Origin: an uncultured Opitutales bacterium
GTDB lineage: Bacteria > Verrucomicrobiota > Verrucomicrobiia > Opitutales > Intestinicryptomonadaceae
Direction: 5' to 3'
DNA: 38,138 bases
Assembly (NCBI GenBank): GCA_900545715.1
Contig: URAJ01000022.1
Coordinates: 1 to 38,138 of the forward strand
Shown: positions 7,979-18,382 of the stretch, piece by piece
Position numbering within the stretch: position 1 is the first letter of the stretch
Layout of the letters: each line of letters begins with the position of its first letter
The notes under the pieces: model-generated
Database searches by the model: none
Told to the model about the DNA's origin: nothing
The model's input: the letters and a program-made list of their open reading frames with translations, nothing else
Position numbers and translations under genes: made by a program

Positions 7979-8898
7979 GCGGTATCGGCGTTCGCGTTCG
8001 ACAAGTAAAATGCGCCCGAAAAAAGCGTTTTGTAAAATCCGTTGATTTTAATCCGCGCGCCGGGATTGACATTTCGGCTTGAGGAGGAATATAGAGCGCA
8101 AAAATTGACGGCTGGGGCAGTTTCATTCTTTCGGAAGCCAACTTTACAGAATTGCCGTCGCCAACGAGCAAATCAAAGCAATCCGACGGCGCAGAGCAGC
8201 GGGCATCTTGCCGATAGAATTACCGCTTTGAATATTGCCGTAAAAAGAGCAGCAATGGTTCGGAACGGCGCTTATATGCACAATGTCTTTATGTATGCAA
8301 ACAACAACCGTTCCCACAATTCCCGCCAAGGAATTTAGGCAAAAGCATACATCAACAAACATTGTAGCTAAATAGCGCATTTTTGTAAAATTGAGGACAA
8401 ACTTTCCGTTTATTCAAGTTTTTTATTTAAGAAAAACATAGAATCAGCTTAAAAATCGGACAATTTTATTTTTTTTAAGGTAGAGATTCTTTTTATAAAA
8501 AGTTCAGCAATTTTATTTTTTATTTAAAATTTGACGATAGATACACTTGTTTGCTCTGTGCGTGCGCTCAAAATACCCCCAGTGGCGCAAGCCGCCTCGA
8601 CGAAGGCACATAATCCGCGCCGCAGTGCGCGCAAAATCACACCGCGAACGACTCGACTTGAACAGATTGATACGACGAATCCGCTTAGCGCGTGAGCGCG
8701 AAATACCACAATTTGTTTCATCGCCCCAGCGTGTCGCGTTAATCCGCGCCTCCGTGCGCGCAAAATCCCGCGCCTGCCAGAATTTACATACAAATAAAAC
8801 AAAGCGATAAAATAAATTTTCCAAAATCCGCCCTCCCCACAATCCATAAAAATTTCCCTTTGACACGCCAAGGCATATCAGTATCGTTCTATCCGATT
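7979..8898. other. Gene-free region, 920 bp
   Basis: No convincing coding region is seen on either strand. Short open frames are present but lack family features, start signals and coherent composition. The left part (to about 8390) has ordinary composition; 8395-8530 is very AT-rich and could hold promoters; 8561-8766 holds a duplicated GC-rich repeat. The stretch 8810-8898 leads into the first plus-strand gene. The region separates the minus-strand efflux operon from the plus-strand housekeeping genes, so both promoters should lie here. Confidence 0.6.
8561..8766. repeat. Duplicated GC-rich intergenic repeat
   Basis: Two similar units of about 78 bases occur at roughly 8561-8638 and 8689-8766. 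Each starts with a CGTG(C/A)GCGC-AAATACC-like word and ends with TAATCCGCGCC..GTGCGCGCAAAATC, with a less conserved middle containing CGC-rich words. The unit ends are themselves near-palindromic (GTGCGCGC). The antisense frame reads a repeating DFART.ARI peptide that is probably a by-product. It resembles dispersed intergenic repeats; copies elsewhere in the genome would be expected. Confidence 0.6.
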
Positions 8899-9348
8899 AT
8901 GGCTAAAATTGATCTTGAACTCGTTAAGGTCGTACTCCAACGCTCGGAGCTCGACGCGAAAAAAATAGCTCAAATTATCGAGGACATCACTTTTGAATCA
9001 AAAGCCCAAGAGGCGGAAAAAGAAAAAGAACCTCAGGTAAAAAAACAATATGTAGTCGTCGTGAGCGACCCGTACGGAAAATTCACCGACGCCGACTACA
9101 CAGGTTGGGTCGTGCAAATCCCGGAAGACGAAAACCCGGCCACAGCCCTCGAACGCATACATTTGGGCTCGTACGACTACAACCTGACCCCCAAAGGCAG
9201 GCGCATGCCGCTAAAAACGATTGCCGAAGCATGCGAATTTGGTTCGGCGAAAATTTTTAAAGAGCATAAAGTCTGGATAAAGACGAAAGAGCCCGTATTG
9301 ATAGTCCGCACAAACAATAAAATTCCCCGCGAAAGCAAACAAGAATAA
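8899..9348 (+). CDS. Conserved-looking hypothetical protein upstream of def
   Basis: A 149-residue protein. I chose ATG 8899 (MAKIDLELVKV) over the upstream in-frame ATG at 8860 because the added residues are not protein-like. The first 40 residues look helical and charged, with an EKEKEP linker. A beta-rich part follows (QYVVVVSDPYGKF, TGWVVQIPEDE, ALERIHLGSYDYN), then a helix-strand end (KHKVWIKTKEPVLIVRT-like). No signal peptide or membrane segment is present. It ends five bases before the def gene, so it probably heads the def-coaE-rho operon. The function is unknown to me; codon use and operon position make it a real gene. Confidence 0.75.
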   Translation: MAKIDLELVKVVLQRSELDAKKIAQIIEDITFESKAQEAEKEKEPQVKKQYVVVVSDPYGKFTDADYTGWVVQIPEDENPATALERIHLGSYDYNLTPKGRRMPLKTIAEACEFGSAKIFKEHKVWIKTKEPVLIVRTNNKIPRESKQE

Positions 9349-9353
9349 ACCCC

Positions 9354-9941
9354 ATGACCCGCAGACTCACAAAATTCGGCGAACCCGTCCTAAAAAAGAA
9401 AGCCGCCGAAGTAGAAGTATTCGACGAATCCCTAAAAGAACTCGCAAGCGACCTTGTCGACACTCTATACGAGGAGAACGGGCTCGGGCTCGCCGCGCCG
9501 CAAATCGACTCCTCAAAGCGGATATTCGCAATCGATATGCGAAGGAGGAGCGACGATTCCGTGCCGTGCGAATTTACAATCGACGGGAAATCGCTGCCGC
9601 TTGACATAGCAATGCCCCTGATAGCGGTAAATCCGGAAGTCGAGGAAATAGGCGACTATGTCGAAATAGCCGAAGAAGGATGCCTGTCATTTCCCGGGAT
9701 TTTTGCGGAAGTCGAGCGCAGCGCAGAAGTAAGGCTGACCTACCAAGACACCGACGGGGCAAAACATGTACTCGAGTGTTCGGGGCTTTTCGCAAGGTGC
9801 GTACAGCATGAAAACGACCACCTCGACGGCATTTGCTTTGTTGACAGGCTCACTCCGCGCCAACTTTTTAAAATCGAGCCTAAATTAAAAAAATTGCGCC
9901 GCCAGACCCGCGATTTTCTCAAATCCCAAAAAAGCCATTAA
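9354..9941 (+). CDS. def: Peptide deformylase
   Basis: A 195-residue cytoplasmic metalloenzyme that removes the formyl group from the N-terminal methionine of new proteins. All three family motifs are visible: GLGLAAPQ at residues 43-50, EGCLS at 108-112 with the metal ligand Cys110, and QHENDH at 151-156 supplying His152, His156 and the catalytic Glu153. The length is slightly above the common 165-190 because of an insert between the first two motifs (RRRSDDSVPCEF). It follows the hypothetical gene closely and precedes coaE by 15 bases in one apparent operon. Confidence 0.97.
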   Translation: MTRRLTKFGEPVLKKKAAEVEVFDESLKELASDLVDTLYEENGLGLAAPQIDSSKRIFAIDMRRRSDDSVPCEFTIDGKSLPLDIAMPLIAVNPEVEEIGDYVEIAEEGCLSFPGIFAEVERSAEVRLTYQDTDGAKHVLECSGLFARCVQHENDHLDGICFVDRLTPRQLFKIEPKLKKLRRQTRDFLKSQKSH

Positions 9942-9956
9942 ACGCGCCGCGTTTTT

Positions 9957-10580
9957 ATGAAAACCCTAAAAATCGGCCTCACCGGCGGCATGGGGTGCGG
10001 AAAGAGCGCCGCCGCCGACGCATTTCGGAAACTTGGCGTTGAAGTGCTCGACGCCGACAAACTCGCCCACATTGCGCTCGCTGAAAATATGGGCGTAAGA
10101 GAATCCCTGTCAAAAATTTTCGGGGAAAAGGCATTCCCGCCTGACGCAAATCCAAACCGCGCGGAAATCGCCAAAATCGCCTTTTCCGACAAGGAGAAGC
10201 TCGCCGCGCTCGAAAACACCCTGCACCCGGCAATCAATGCCATGTGGCTTGAAAGGCTGAGGGAAATACAGGCATCTTGCGATGGAAGATTTTCGGCGTT
10301 GGTTGTAGAAATGCCGCTGTTGTTTGAAAAAGGGCTTGAAAAAAATTTTGATATCTGCATTACTGTTTTTTGTAGCGAGACGGCGCGCCGCGAACGCCTC
10401 TTAAAAAGGGGAATGTCCGAGCATGATATCGACGCGCGCGACGCCTATCAACTGCCGCTCTCCCAAAAAGTACGTTTGGCGACGGTTGCTTTGTTTAACG
10501 AAGGCGATTTTGATTTTCTGTACAAGCAAGCCGCGCTTACATTAAATAATTTGAAAACCCAATGGACGAAGACACACTAA
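9957..10580 (+). CDS. coaE: Dephospho-CoA kinase
   Basis: A 207-residue enzyme that phosphorylates dephospho-CoA to coenzyme A, the last step of CoA synthesis. The Walker A loop GGMGCGKS is at residues 10-17, followed by the family pattern VLDADKLAH. Other CoaE features are the LHPAI motif and the [14 protein letters not shown] segment. The length matches the family. The last 19 bases overlap the start of rho in another frame, so translation of the two is probably coupled. Confidence 0.96.
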   Translation: MKTLKIGLTGGMGCGKSAAADAFRKLGVEVLDADKLAHIALAENMGVRESLSKIFGEKAFPPDANPNRAEIAKIAFSDKEKLAALENTLHPAINAMWLERLREIQASCDGRFSALVVEMPLLFEKGLEKNFDICITVFCSETARRERLLKRGMSEHDIDARDAYQLPLSQKVRLATVALFNEGDFDFLYKQAALTLNNLKTQWTKTH

Positions 10581-13228
10581 TTCCGCCCTCCGCGCCAGAA
10601 AGCGGATTGCCCGAAAAGAAAAAAAGGGGCCGCAAACCAAAAAATCAAACAGCAGAATCGTCAGATTCCCAAGCAGCTCCGAAAATCGCTAAAAAGAGGG
10701 GGCGCCCCAAAAAAGCCAAGGTCCCCGAAGAAGAAACTGTCGGGACGGGCGCGCAGTCTGAAGATGCGCCAACTGAAAGCGTTGCGGAAAGCGGAAGCGT
10801 GGAAACAGCTTCCTCCAATGCCTCCGACAACAATGCGGCAGCGTCCTCAGGGCCGCAATGGCGCGACGTTCATGTGGAAGCGGAAGACTCATACTCCCCC
10901 GACAACGAAATTTTCACTGGCACCGATAGCGGAGACGATTTTGCATACTCAAAATCTTCGCGCGAGGAGGCGTCAGACGAGGAAATTCCGCAATATTTTT
11001 CGACGAGCGACGAAGACCTCGACCCGGACGCATACCGCAATGTCCCCGACGCCGAGGGAAGTTCCGAATCCTACACCGAGGGAAATCCCGAGCCCGACGA
11101 ATCGGAAGCCATACTGTCCGACCCTTCGTACGAGTCGTTTGCGGACGCTGAAGCCGCGCGCCAAGACAGGCGCAACAATCGCAAGAATTGGAAGCAAAAC
11201 GCGCGCCAGGACAATTTCCGCGGCAATTACCAGCAAAACAGGCAGCAGAACCGGCAACAGCAAAACAGGCAGCAAAACCAGCAGCGTCAAAACCGCAATA
11301 TTCCACAGCAGAACCGCCAGCAGCAGAATAGGCAGCAAAACCAGCAACAGCAGCGCCAACAGCAAAACAAGCCTAAAAAGAATATCTGGAAGCAGGCGGA
11401 AAATGACGCCGAAGCGATGAATCCCGGCAATCTCCCCGAATGGGACACGCTAAAAACCGAGGCCGGGATATGCCAATGGATAGAAAGGCTTTTCGAGGGA
11501 AAGACGGCAGAGCCTGCCGCCGAAGAAAGCCGGAAAATTTCGGAAGGCGCCGAAGCCGCAACGCTTACGCTGTCCGCAACCGAGTCCGAAGCCGCAACGC
11601 CTACGCTGTCCGAAGCCGCAAAGACTACCTCTCCCGAAGCCGCTCCCGAATCAGCAAGCGCGTCTGGTACTGGCGCGGCCGATACCCAAGTAGGCGGGCC
11701 CGCAAAAGCGGAAATACCGCCGACTGCGCCGGAAGATATGTCGTACTGGGAATTGCTTGCAAGCTCCAATGACACCCGCGTGGAGCGGTCGGAAGCGCCG
11801 GAAGCCTTAGAGGGCGAAACCGCAAAAAGCGCGGAAGCCCAGGCTTCGGCAGAGGTTGCCGCCGAAGACAACAGCAAAACGGACTCCGGCGAACAAAGCG
11901 AAAAATTTGAAGAGCAAAAGTTTTTTCCGCTGCCCGACGGCTCGAAAATAGATTCGGTCGAGGGGTACGAGGAGCTCTGCCCCATGCACATAAAGGATTT
12001 GAGGGCAAAATATGCCGAGCTTTCAATACCGTTTAAGGGCGGCGTTCCGAAGTGCGAGATACTCGCGGAGTTTTTCAGGAATGCGTGCGAGAAGAGAAAG
12101 CTCGTTTACGTAAACGGCGTGTTGGACGTGTTTGAGGACGGCGCGGGAGGAGCGATAACTTTTGCTTCGGACAGCTACGCCCTAAAATGCTCCTCGGTGT
12201 ACGTTCCGCAGATTTTTATAGACAAGTACGCGCTAAAACGCGGCCATATTGTCGGCGCGCTCGCGGCGGCTCCAAGGTTAAATGAAAAAGAGAACTGCCC
12301 GTTCGCGGTAAGAATCACCTCCGTAATGGGCGCCTCCCCCGATTCCGCGCGCGACATAATACCGTTTACAGACCTCGTTCCGTACTATCCAACGCGCAGG
12401 ATAATCTTGGAGAGCCCCCTGCACAATTCAAAAGACAACCTGTCTATGCGCGCGGTAGATTTATTGACGCCGATAGGTTTTGGCCAGCGCGCGCTGATAG
12501 TCGCCCCGCCCCGCACCGGCAAAACCGTGCTTATGCAGAGCATGGCGAAGTCCATACGCTTCAACAATCCCGAGGCAAAAGTCATAATTTTGCTCGTGGA
12601 CGAGCGCCCCGAGGAAGTGACAGATTTCAAGCGCGCGATAGACGCCGAAGTGATAGCCTCCACATTCGACCAGGAAGCCTCCAGCCACGTCCATGCGGCC
12701 GAGATGGTAATAAGCAAGGCGCGCAGAATGGTGGAAGTGGGCGACGACGTCGTGATACTGCTCGATTCCATAACGAGGCTCGCCCGCGCCTACAATGCGC
12801 TGATGCCAAACGGCGGCAGGACGATGTCAGGCGGCGTTGAGGCAAACGCCCTGCAAAAGCCAAAAAAGTTTTTCGGCTCTGCGCGCAATATAGAGGGCGG
12901 AGGGTCGCTTACAATAATAGGCACGGCGCTTATAGAGACCGGAAGCAAGATGGACGAAGTGATATTTGAAGAGTTCAAGGGAACTGGAAACCTCGAGCTC
13001 GACCTCGACCGCTCGCTGTCCGACAAGAGGATATTCCCAGCAATCAATATAGAGAAGAGCGGCACCCGAAAGGAAGAGCTGCTCTACCACCCCGACGAAC
13101 TCACTAAGATATATACTCTTAGGAGGGCAATGAAGGGCATTCCCGCAGCCGATTCTATGGAAATGCTCATACAAAGGCTAAAAAAGGTAAAAACAAATGT
13201 TGAATTTTTGCTAGGATTGAATAGATAG
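10562..13228 (+). CDS. rho: Transcription termination factor Rho with long prion-like N-terminal extension
   Basis: An 888-residue Rho, about twice the E. coli length. The C-terminal half is canonical: a Rho_N/SAP-like segment near 477-505 ([13 protein letters not shown]), the cold-shock RNA-binding fold ([14 protein letters not shown]), Walker A APPRTGKT at 648-655, and Walker [17 protein letters not shown]. This is the hexameric RNA helicase that ends transcription. The first 470 residues are an addition: basic RGRKPK and KKRGRPKK motifs resembling AT-hooks, acidic stretches, a segment at about 200-275 made almost only of N, Q and R, and Ala/Glu/Thr/Ser-rich imperfect repeats. The whole extension looks disordered. 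The ATG at 10562 overlaps the coaE end. Confidence 0.96.
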   Translation: MDEDTLIPPSAPESGLPEKKKRGRKPKNQTAESSDSQAAPKIAKKRGRPKKAKVPEEETVGTGAQSEDAPTESVAESGSVETASSNASDNNAAASSGPQWRDVHVEAEDSYSPDNEIFTGTDSGDDFAYSKSSREEASDEEIPQYFSTSDEDLDPDAYRNVPDAEGSSESYTEGNPEPDESEAILSDPSYESFADAEAARQDRRNNRKNWKQNARQDNFRGNYQQNRQQNRQQQNRQQNQQRQNRNIPQQNRQQQNRQQNQQQQRQQQNKPKKNIWKQAENDAEAMNPGNLPEWDTLKTEAGICQWIERLFEGKTAEPAAEESRKISEGAEAATLTLSATESEAATPTLSEAAKTTSPEAAPESASASGTGAADTQVGGPAKAEIPPTAPEDMSYWELLASSNDTRVERSEAPEALEGETAKSAEAQASAEVAAEDNSKTDSGEQSEKFEEQKFFPLPDGSKIDSVEGYEELCPMHIKDLRAKYAELSIPFKGGVPKCEILAEFFRNACEKRKLVYVNGVLDVFEDGAGGAITFASDSYALKCSSVYVPQIFIDKYALKRGHIVGALAAAPRLNEKENCPFAVRITSVMGASPDSARDIIPFTDLVPYYPTRRIILESPLHNSKDNLSMRAVDLLTPIGFGQRALIVAPPRTGKTVLMQSMAKSIRFNNPEAKVIILLVDERPEEVTDFKRAIDAEVIASTFDQEASSHVHAAEMVISKARRMVEVGDDVVILLDSITRLARAYNALMPNGGRTMSGGVEANALQKPKKFFGSARNIEGGGSLTIIGTALIETGSKMDEVIFEEFKGTGNLELDLDRSLSDKRIFPAINIEKSGTRKEELLYHPDELTKIYTLRRAMKGIPAADSMEMLIQRLKKVKTNVEFLLGLNR

Positions 13229-13275
13229 TTAGCTTTCTACCTTAAAACGCATATTTACCAACGGAGACAATAAAC

Positions 13276-15000
13276 GTGACATCTGCTGACGATTTCGTTT
13301 TGCAACTAATTCAGGATAAAGGTTTAGTACCCCCGGACATAATAAAGCTCGGCCGCGAACAGCTCGTATCCGAAGGAGTTCCCCCAACGGACATAGACTC
13401 GAAACTCATCGACTTGATTGTAGACAAACGCTACTGCAAGTACGAAGACATTACCTATCTGCTGTCGCAGGAATTCAATATCCCGCTAATTTCCCTGCAA
13501 GACATACGGGTTGACGAAAGCGTATTAAAATTGCTCCCCCAAGATATTTTGAGGAAATACAACGTGTTTCCGATATCGTCCTCCGGCGGCCAGCTTGAAT
13601 TGGCGATATCCGACCCGATGGACATGGACTCCGTCGACGACATAAGCCATATACTAAATATGTCGGTGGATCTCAGGCTCGCGAGCCCCGAGGAAATAAA
13701 GAGGGCCATAGACGACCACTTCGGGGTAAACGCATACGGCGACGTATTCGGCGAGGAGATTGCCGGGCAAAATTCGTCTGCGGCGGCCGGCAATACGCTC
13801 GCGACCGGCAACGAAGCGGGAGTGTCCGAGGAGGAGGCCCCGATAATAAGGTATGTGCACAAGCTGATAACTGAAGCCGTAAAGCGCAGGGCGTCCGACA
13901 TTCACCTTGAACCGCTCGAAAAACGCTTCAGAATCCGCTACCGCATAGACGGCGTGCTGATAGAGGTTGAGAATCCGCCAAAGCGCCTGCAACCGTCGAT
14001 AATATCGAGGCTAAAGCTGATGGCGAACATATCCATCGCCGAAAAGCGCGTACCGCAGGACGGCCGCATACAAATAACTTTTAACAATAAAGAAATCGAC
14101 TTGCGTGTATCGAGCCTTCCGACCGTATATGGAGAGAGCATAGTTATGCGTATTCTCGACAAGGAGGGTTTGAGGCTCGGGCTGCCCGAACTCGGATTCT
14201 TCTCCGACGACCAAGCGGTGTTTGAGAGGATAGTCGGAATGGCCGACGGAATATTCCTCGTCACCGGTCCGACGGGATCCGGTAAATCGACCACCCTGTA
14301 CTCGGCGCTAAATTTTCTAAACCACCCCGACCGAAAAATCATAACGGTAGAAGACCCTGTCGAATACCAGATGACCGGCATAAACCAGGTTCAAGTGCGA
14401 AGGGAGGTAGGAATGACATTTGCCGCGGCTTTGCGCTCAATGCTGCGCCAAGCGCCGAACATCATCATGATAGGTGAAATTCGAGACCTTGAAACGGCCG
14501 AAATTGCAATAAACGCCTCGCTCACCGGCCACATGGTGTTCAGTACTCTGCACACTAACGACGCCCCGAGCGCCGTCACCCGACTTGTCGATATAGGGGT
14601 AAAGCCGTTCTTGGTCAGCGCATCGCTTCGCGCGGCACTCGCCCAGCGACTCGTAAGAAAGATATGCACAAACTGCAAATCCGTATATGCGCCGGATCCG
14701 CGCACCTTGCAGGCGATAGGCATAAATGAAATCGAAGCCGCAAAGATAACCTTCTACCACGGCGACGGCTGCCCGAAATGCAACGGCATAGGCTTCAAAG
14801 GCCGAATGGGTATTTTTGAAATATTTATAGTCAACGAAGAGTTGCAACAGATGATTTACGAAGGGCGAACCCTCGTCGAGCTGCGAACGAAGGCGAGGGA
14901 GCTTGGCATGCGCTCCATGCGCGAAGACGGTATCCGAAAAGTAGGCGGCGGATTGACGACCGCAGACGAAGTATTGAAGGTTACCCTGAACGAAGCATAA
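13276..15000 (+). CDS. Type IV pilus / type II secretion assembly ATPase (PilB/GspE), first copy
   Basis: A 574-residue hexameric ATPase that powers pilus or pseudopilus assembly at the inner membrane. An N-terminal MshEN/GspE-N type domain (about 1-150) precedes the ATPase core. Visible motifs are Walker A GPTGSGKS at 331-338, the Asp box after VTGPTG..., [12 protein letters not shown] (Walker B) and the His box [16 protein letters not shown] zinc site is formed by CTNC and CPKC near the C-terminus. The start is GTG 13276, with GGAG 9 bases upstream; no ATG gives a full N-domain. It lies 47 bases after rho and 16 before a second homologous ATPase. No PilT or pilin gene is in the window, so pilus versus secretion role is open. 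Confidence 0.93.
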   Translation: MTSADDFVLQLIQDKGLVPPDIIKLGREQLVSEGVPPTDIDSKLIDLIVDKRYCKYEDITYLLSQEFNIPLISLQDIRVDESVLKLLPQDILRKYNVFPISSSGGQLELAISDPMDMDSVDDISHILNMSVDLRLASPEEIKRAIDDHFGVNAYGDVFGEEIAGQNSSAAAGNTLATGNEAGVSEEEAPIIRYVHKLITEAVKRRASDIHLEPLEKRFRIRYRIDGVLIEVENPPKRLQPSIISRLKLMANISIAEKRVPQDGRIQITFNNKEIDLRVSSLPTVYGESIVMRILDKEGLRLGLPELGFFSDDQAVFERIVGMADGIFLVTGPTGSGKSTTLYSALNFLNHPDRKIITVEDPVEYQMTGINQVQVRREVGMTFAAALRSMLRQAPNIIMIGEIRDLETAEIAINASLTGHMVFSTLHTNDAPSAVTRLVDIGVKPFLVSASLRAALAQRLVRKICTNCKSVYAPDPRTLQAIGINEIEAAKITFYHGDGCPKCNGIGFKGRMGIFEIFIVNEELQQMIYEGRTLVELRTKARELGMRSMREDGIRKVGGGLTTADEVLKVTLNEA

Positions 15001-15016
15001 TCGGAGGCGAAGCAAA

Positions 15017-16696
15017 ATGTTTGAAGACCACAACAATTCGATATACGAAATATTTCTTTCCAACAAGATGCTCACAAAAGAGCAGCTTGATGAGTTAAAC
15101 GAGACGCACTTAAACACCGGGCAATCTCTTGCGGACACGATAATATCTTCCGGGTTAGTCGAGAAAACGAAACTTTTGGAGGTCGTAGCCGACTATCTCA
15201 ACTACGAATACGTTCCGATTCCGCCGGCGAACATACCCGAAAGCGTCTATAAGCAACTGAGGCCGAATTTGGCGCGAACCTACGGCGTAGTTCCGATAGA
15301 GGCGACAGACACCTCCATAACGCTGCTTGCAAAGGATCCGTTCAACAACTCGATAATAGACGACCTCACCTTCACGCTGAACAAAGACGTGACGCTGAAG
15401 GTGATGGACCCCGACCAAGTCGAGACCCTCATCGTGCAGTGCTACGGCGAGGAAGATTCAAGCATTGACGATCTTTTGTCGGAGATATCTACCGTCGATT
15501 TTGACGAATCCTCGGAAGCCGACGCGGCAAATATGGCGAACGAGACGCCGATTATCCGCTTTGTAAACTTGGTATTGCAGCAGGCAATCCGCGACAAGGC
15601 TTCCGACATACACTTCGAGCCGTTTGAAGACATGTTCAGGATACGCTACCGTATTGACGGTGCCTTGTACGAAATGGCGCCGCCGCCAAAGAGCCTTGCC
15701 CTGCCCGTAATTTCGCGTATAAAAGTTCTCGCAAATCTGAACATAGCAGAGCAGCGCATACCGCAGGACGGAAGAATAAAAATGACGATATCCGGGCGCC
15801 CTGTCGACTTGCGTGTATCCACGCTGCCGACCCAATTCGGAGAGAGCGTGGTGCTCCGCGTTCTCGACAAGAGCGTCGTGAACCTCGACCTCGACAAGCT
15901 CAGTATGACAGACGAACTTGTCGAGAACATAAGAAGGCTCGTAAAGCTGCCCAACGGCATATTCATAGTCACCGGTCCGACCGGTTCCGGCAAAACTACA
16001 ACCCTTTACTCCGCCCTCCGCGAGGTCAACACGGTAGACATAAAAATACTGACTTCCGAAGACCCTGTCGAATATGAAATCGACGGTATCATGCAGGTGC
16101 AGATAAACCACCAGGTCGGTTTGGACTTCGCCCGATGCCTCAGAGCGTTCCTCCGTCAAGACCCCGACAAAATAATGGTCGGAGAAATCCGCGACCTTGA
16201 AACCGCCCAGATAGCGGTTCAAGCGTCTCTTACAGGGCACGTCGTGCTCGCAACCCTCCACACTAACGACGCCCCCGGAGCCGTCACGCGACTCATAGAT
16301 ATGGGGCTTGAACCGTTCCTGATTGCGGCGTCTTTGGAAGGCATATTGGGACAGCGACTCGTCCGCAGAATATGCCCGACATGCAAGACGGCGTACGAGC
16401 CCGACCAAGAAATAATAGATATGCTTGGAGTGGATCCGATAGAGATTGCCGACAAGCAATTCTTCTTCGGTAAGGGCTGCGCGGAATGCAACGGTTCGGG
16501 CTACAAAGGCCGACAGGGGCTTTTCGAGCTGCTTCTTGTCAACGACTCGTTAAGAGACCTCATAACCGCGAGAGCTCCGACGCTCGTATTGAAGCAGAAG
16601 GCGATAGAGCTTGGCATGCGCACCCTGCGCGACGACGGTTTGCGCGCGATTTTCGACGGCGCAACGACCGTTGAGGAAGTTTTGAAATACACTTAG
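15017..16696 (+). CDS. Type IV pilus / type II secretion assembly ATPase (PilB/GspE), second copy
   Basis: A 559-residue homolog of the preceding ATPase with the same layout: N-terminal MshEN-like domain, Walker A GPTGSGKT at about 320-327, [12 protein letters not shown], the His box [15 protein letters not shown], and a CPTC...CAEC zinc site. A strong ribosome binding site GGAGG (15003-15007) precedes ATG 15017. The N-domains have diverged more than the ATPase cores, which suggests an old duplication with distinct partner binding or mixed function. It is followed by the pilC gene 18 bases later, so the three genes form one operon. Confidence 0.93.
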   Translation: MFEDHNNSIYEIFLSNKMLTKEQLDELNETHLNTGQSLADTIISSGLVEKTKLLEVVADYLNYEYVPIPPANIPESVYKQLRPNLARTYGVVPIEATDTSITLLAKDPFNNSIIDDLTFTLNKDVTLKVMDPDQVETLIVQCYGEEDSSIDDLLSEISTVDFDESSEADAANMANETPIIRFVNLVLQQAIRDKASDIHFEPFEDMFRIRYRIDGALYEMAPPPKSLALPVISRIKVLANLNIAEQRIPQDGRIKMTISGRPVDLRVSTLPTQFGESVVLRVLDKSVVNLDLDKLSMTDELVENIRRLVKLPNGIFIVTGPTGSGKTTTLYSALREVNTVDIKILTSEDPVEYEIDGIMQVQINHQVGLDFARCLRAFLRQDPDKIMVGEIRDLETAQIAVQASLTGHVVLATLHTNDAPGAVTRLIDMGLEPFLIAASLEGILGQRLVRRICPTCKTAYEPDQEIIDMLGVDPIEIADKQFFFGKGCAECNGSGYKGRQGLFELLLVNDSLRDLITARAPTLVLKQKAIELGMRTLRDDGLRAIFDGATTVEEVLKYT

Positions 16697-16714
16697 TAGA
16701 AAAGGAAAACTGTT

Positions 16715-17962
16715 ATGGCAAAATTCAAATACATAGCCCTCGATAAGGAAGGCCGCGAGCTTAGCGGGGTTATAGAATCGACAAGCGAAAACCGCGCGCG
16801 CAAGGAGCTTGCCGCGCAGGGATTCTCGGTGTCGAGAATCGCGGAAGTGGCGGCAATAGCCTCCGACAAGAAGGCGACCGCCGCCAAGGCGAAGAAGCCG
16901 CTATTCGGGACGGGAGTAAAGAAGGAAAACATAACCGTGTTTTCCCGACAGCTCTCTACTCTTCTGAAAGCAGGGCTTCCGCTTTTGCGCGCACTCGAGG
17001 TAATCGGCCGCCAAGAAAAGAACCCCTACTTCAAGGCGGTGGTTGAGCAGCTTGCCGACAACGTGCGCACCGGTAATAAATTCTCCGACGGCCTCTCACA
17101 ACACCCCAAGATTTTTGACAAACTTTATGTAAATATGGCCAAGGCGGGCGAAGCCGGCGGCGTGCTTGACGTCGTTCTCGACAGACTCTCCACGTTCCAG
17201 GAAAAGGCGCTAAAAACCACTAATAAGGTCAAGAGCGCGATGGTTTATCCTATCGTAATCATGGGTGTTGCAGTGGCGATTGTCGCGATTCTTATGATAT
17301 TCGTCGTGCCGCAATTCCAGAAAATATTTACGGATATGCTCAAAGGCAACGCGAGAATGCCAGCGCTGACCCAGATGATTATCGACATATCCGATTTCAT
17401 GAAGGAAAACTACATATTGACCGGCCTTATAATAGTCGGCGTAATATTGTTCGTAAAAATTTTCTTCAAGACGAAAATCGGAATTAGGGTGTGGGACACC
17501 GCAGCGTTGAAGTTGCCGAAGATAGGCGACCTTGTGATGAAATCGACAGTCGCGAGGTTCACGAGAACATTCGGCACACTGCTCGCCTCCGGCGTTCCGA
17601 TACTCGAAGCTCTGACCATCACGCGCGGTACCATCAAAAACAGCCTGATATCCGACGCCCTTTCGAGGGTGCACGACCGCGTAAGAGACGGCGAAAACCT
17701 CTCCACGCCGCTCGACCAGCAAAACATATTCCCGACAATGGTGACAAGTATGGTGGAAGTCGGCGAGGAAACGGGCCAGCTCCCGGAGATGCTCAACCGC
17801 ATTGCAGACAACTACGACGACGAAGTTGACAACTCGGTAGGCGCTATAACTTCGATTATCGAGCCTATAATGATAGTGTTCCTCGCGGTAGTTGTTGGTA
17901 CAATCGTTATCGCGCTGTTCCTGCCGATTATCCAGATCATTCAAAACCTCACTGGGGGTTAA
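16715..17962 (+). CDS. Type IV pilus / type II secretion platform protein (PilC/GspF)
   Basis: A 415-residue inner-membrane platform protein that works with the PilB/GspE ATPase to insert or remove pilin subunits. The N-terminus (MAKFKYIALDKEGRELSG) is the classical GspF opening, followed by the first cytoplasmic helical domain (SRQLSTLLKAGLPLLRALEVI). A second copy of this domain is at FTRTFGTLLASGVPILEALTI. Three hydrophobic helices are visible (near MVYPIVIMGVAVAIVAIL, ILTGLIIVGVILFVKIFF and the C-terminal IEPIMIVFLAVVVGTIVIALFLP). It ends the operon, with a terminator 34 bases downstream. Confidence 0.95.
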   Translation: MAKFKYIALDKEGRELSGVIESTSENRARKELAAQGFSVSRIAEVAAIASDKKATAAKAKKPLFGTGVKKENITVFSRQLSTLLKAGLPLLRALEVIGRQEKNPYFKAVVEQLADNVRTGNKFSDGLSQHPKIFDKLYVNMAKAGEAGGVLDVVLDRLSTFQEKALKTTNKVKSAMVYPIVIMGVAVAIVAILMIFVVPQFQKIFTDMLKGNARMPALTQMIIDISDFMKENYILTGLIIVGVILFVKIFFKTKIGIRVWDTAALKLPKIGDLVMKSTVARFTRTFGTLLASGVPILEALTITRGTIKNSLISDALSRVHDRVRDGENLSTPLDQQNIFPTMVTSMVEVGEETGQLPEMLNRIADNYDDEVDNSVGAITSIIEPIMIVFLAVVVGTIVIALFLPIIQIIQNLTGG

Positions 17963-17995
17963 TCGTGCGGCGCGTTGCGCCTGTTAAATTTGCGA

Positions 17996-18024
17996 GCGCA
18001 CCCAAAAATGGGTGCGCTTTTTTT
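17996..18024 (+). terminator. Rho-independent terminator after pilC
   Basis: A perfect 8-bp stem GCGCACCC / GGGTGCGC (17996-18003 and 18010-18017) with a six-base loop is followed by seven T residues. It ends the pilB-pilB-pilC transcript. Confidence 0.92.
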
Positions 18025-18382
18025 ATCCCCGTGGAGGGCAATATGTTTTTGGAAGCGTTTATCTAAAAAAATTTTAGTTTCAAAATTTGAAAATTTGCCT
18101 GCATGAGTTAAGACTTAACCTGCGAGTGAAGCGCAATTTTTTAATATAAGGCGCAATTCTCGAATAACTTTTAAGTAGATATTTTATGGGTAGTTTTTAT
18201 GAACTTGCCGCAAACTGATTGCGTAATTCAGTGATTGGGGTTCTGAATAGCTTTTATAAATTTTATACGAATATTCGGTAGAATGCGCATTAGCGCAAAA
18301 ATTTACCAAAACCCCAAAGAGTAGTTGCAAGAAAGGGCGGAACGGTTAACATATTTGCTTTAAAATAAAACTTAATTTGCAA
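18025..18382. other. AT-rich upstream region of the polyketide/lipid cluster
   Basis: A gene-free stretch between the pilC terminator and the KASIII-like gene. It is clearly AT-rich compared with the flanking genes and should hold the promoter of the KASIII-like gene. I cannot pick a convincing -10/-35 pair or operator by eye, and no Shine-Dalgarno is seen before ATG 18383. Confidence 0.45.

Noticed and set aside
8513..8866. Minus-strand frames of 115-117 codons with repeating DFART-ARI words
   Set aside because: The repetition reflects the GC-rich intergenic repeat at the DNA level; two overlapping frames show it equally and neither has protein-like features.
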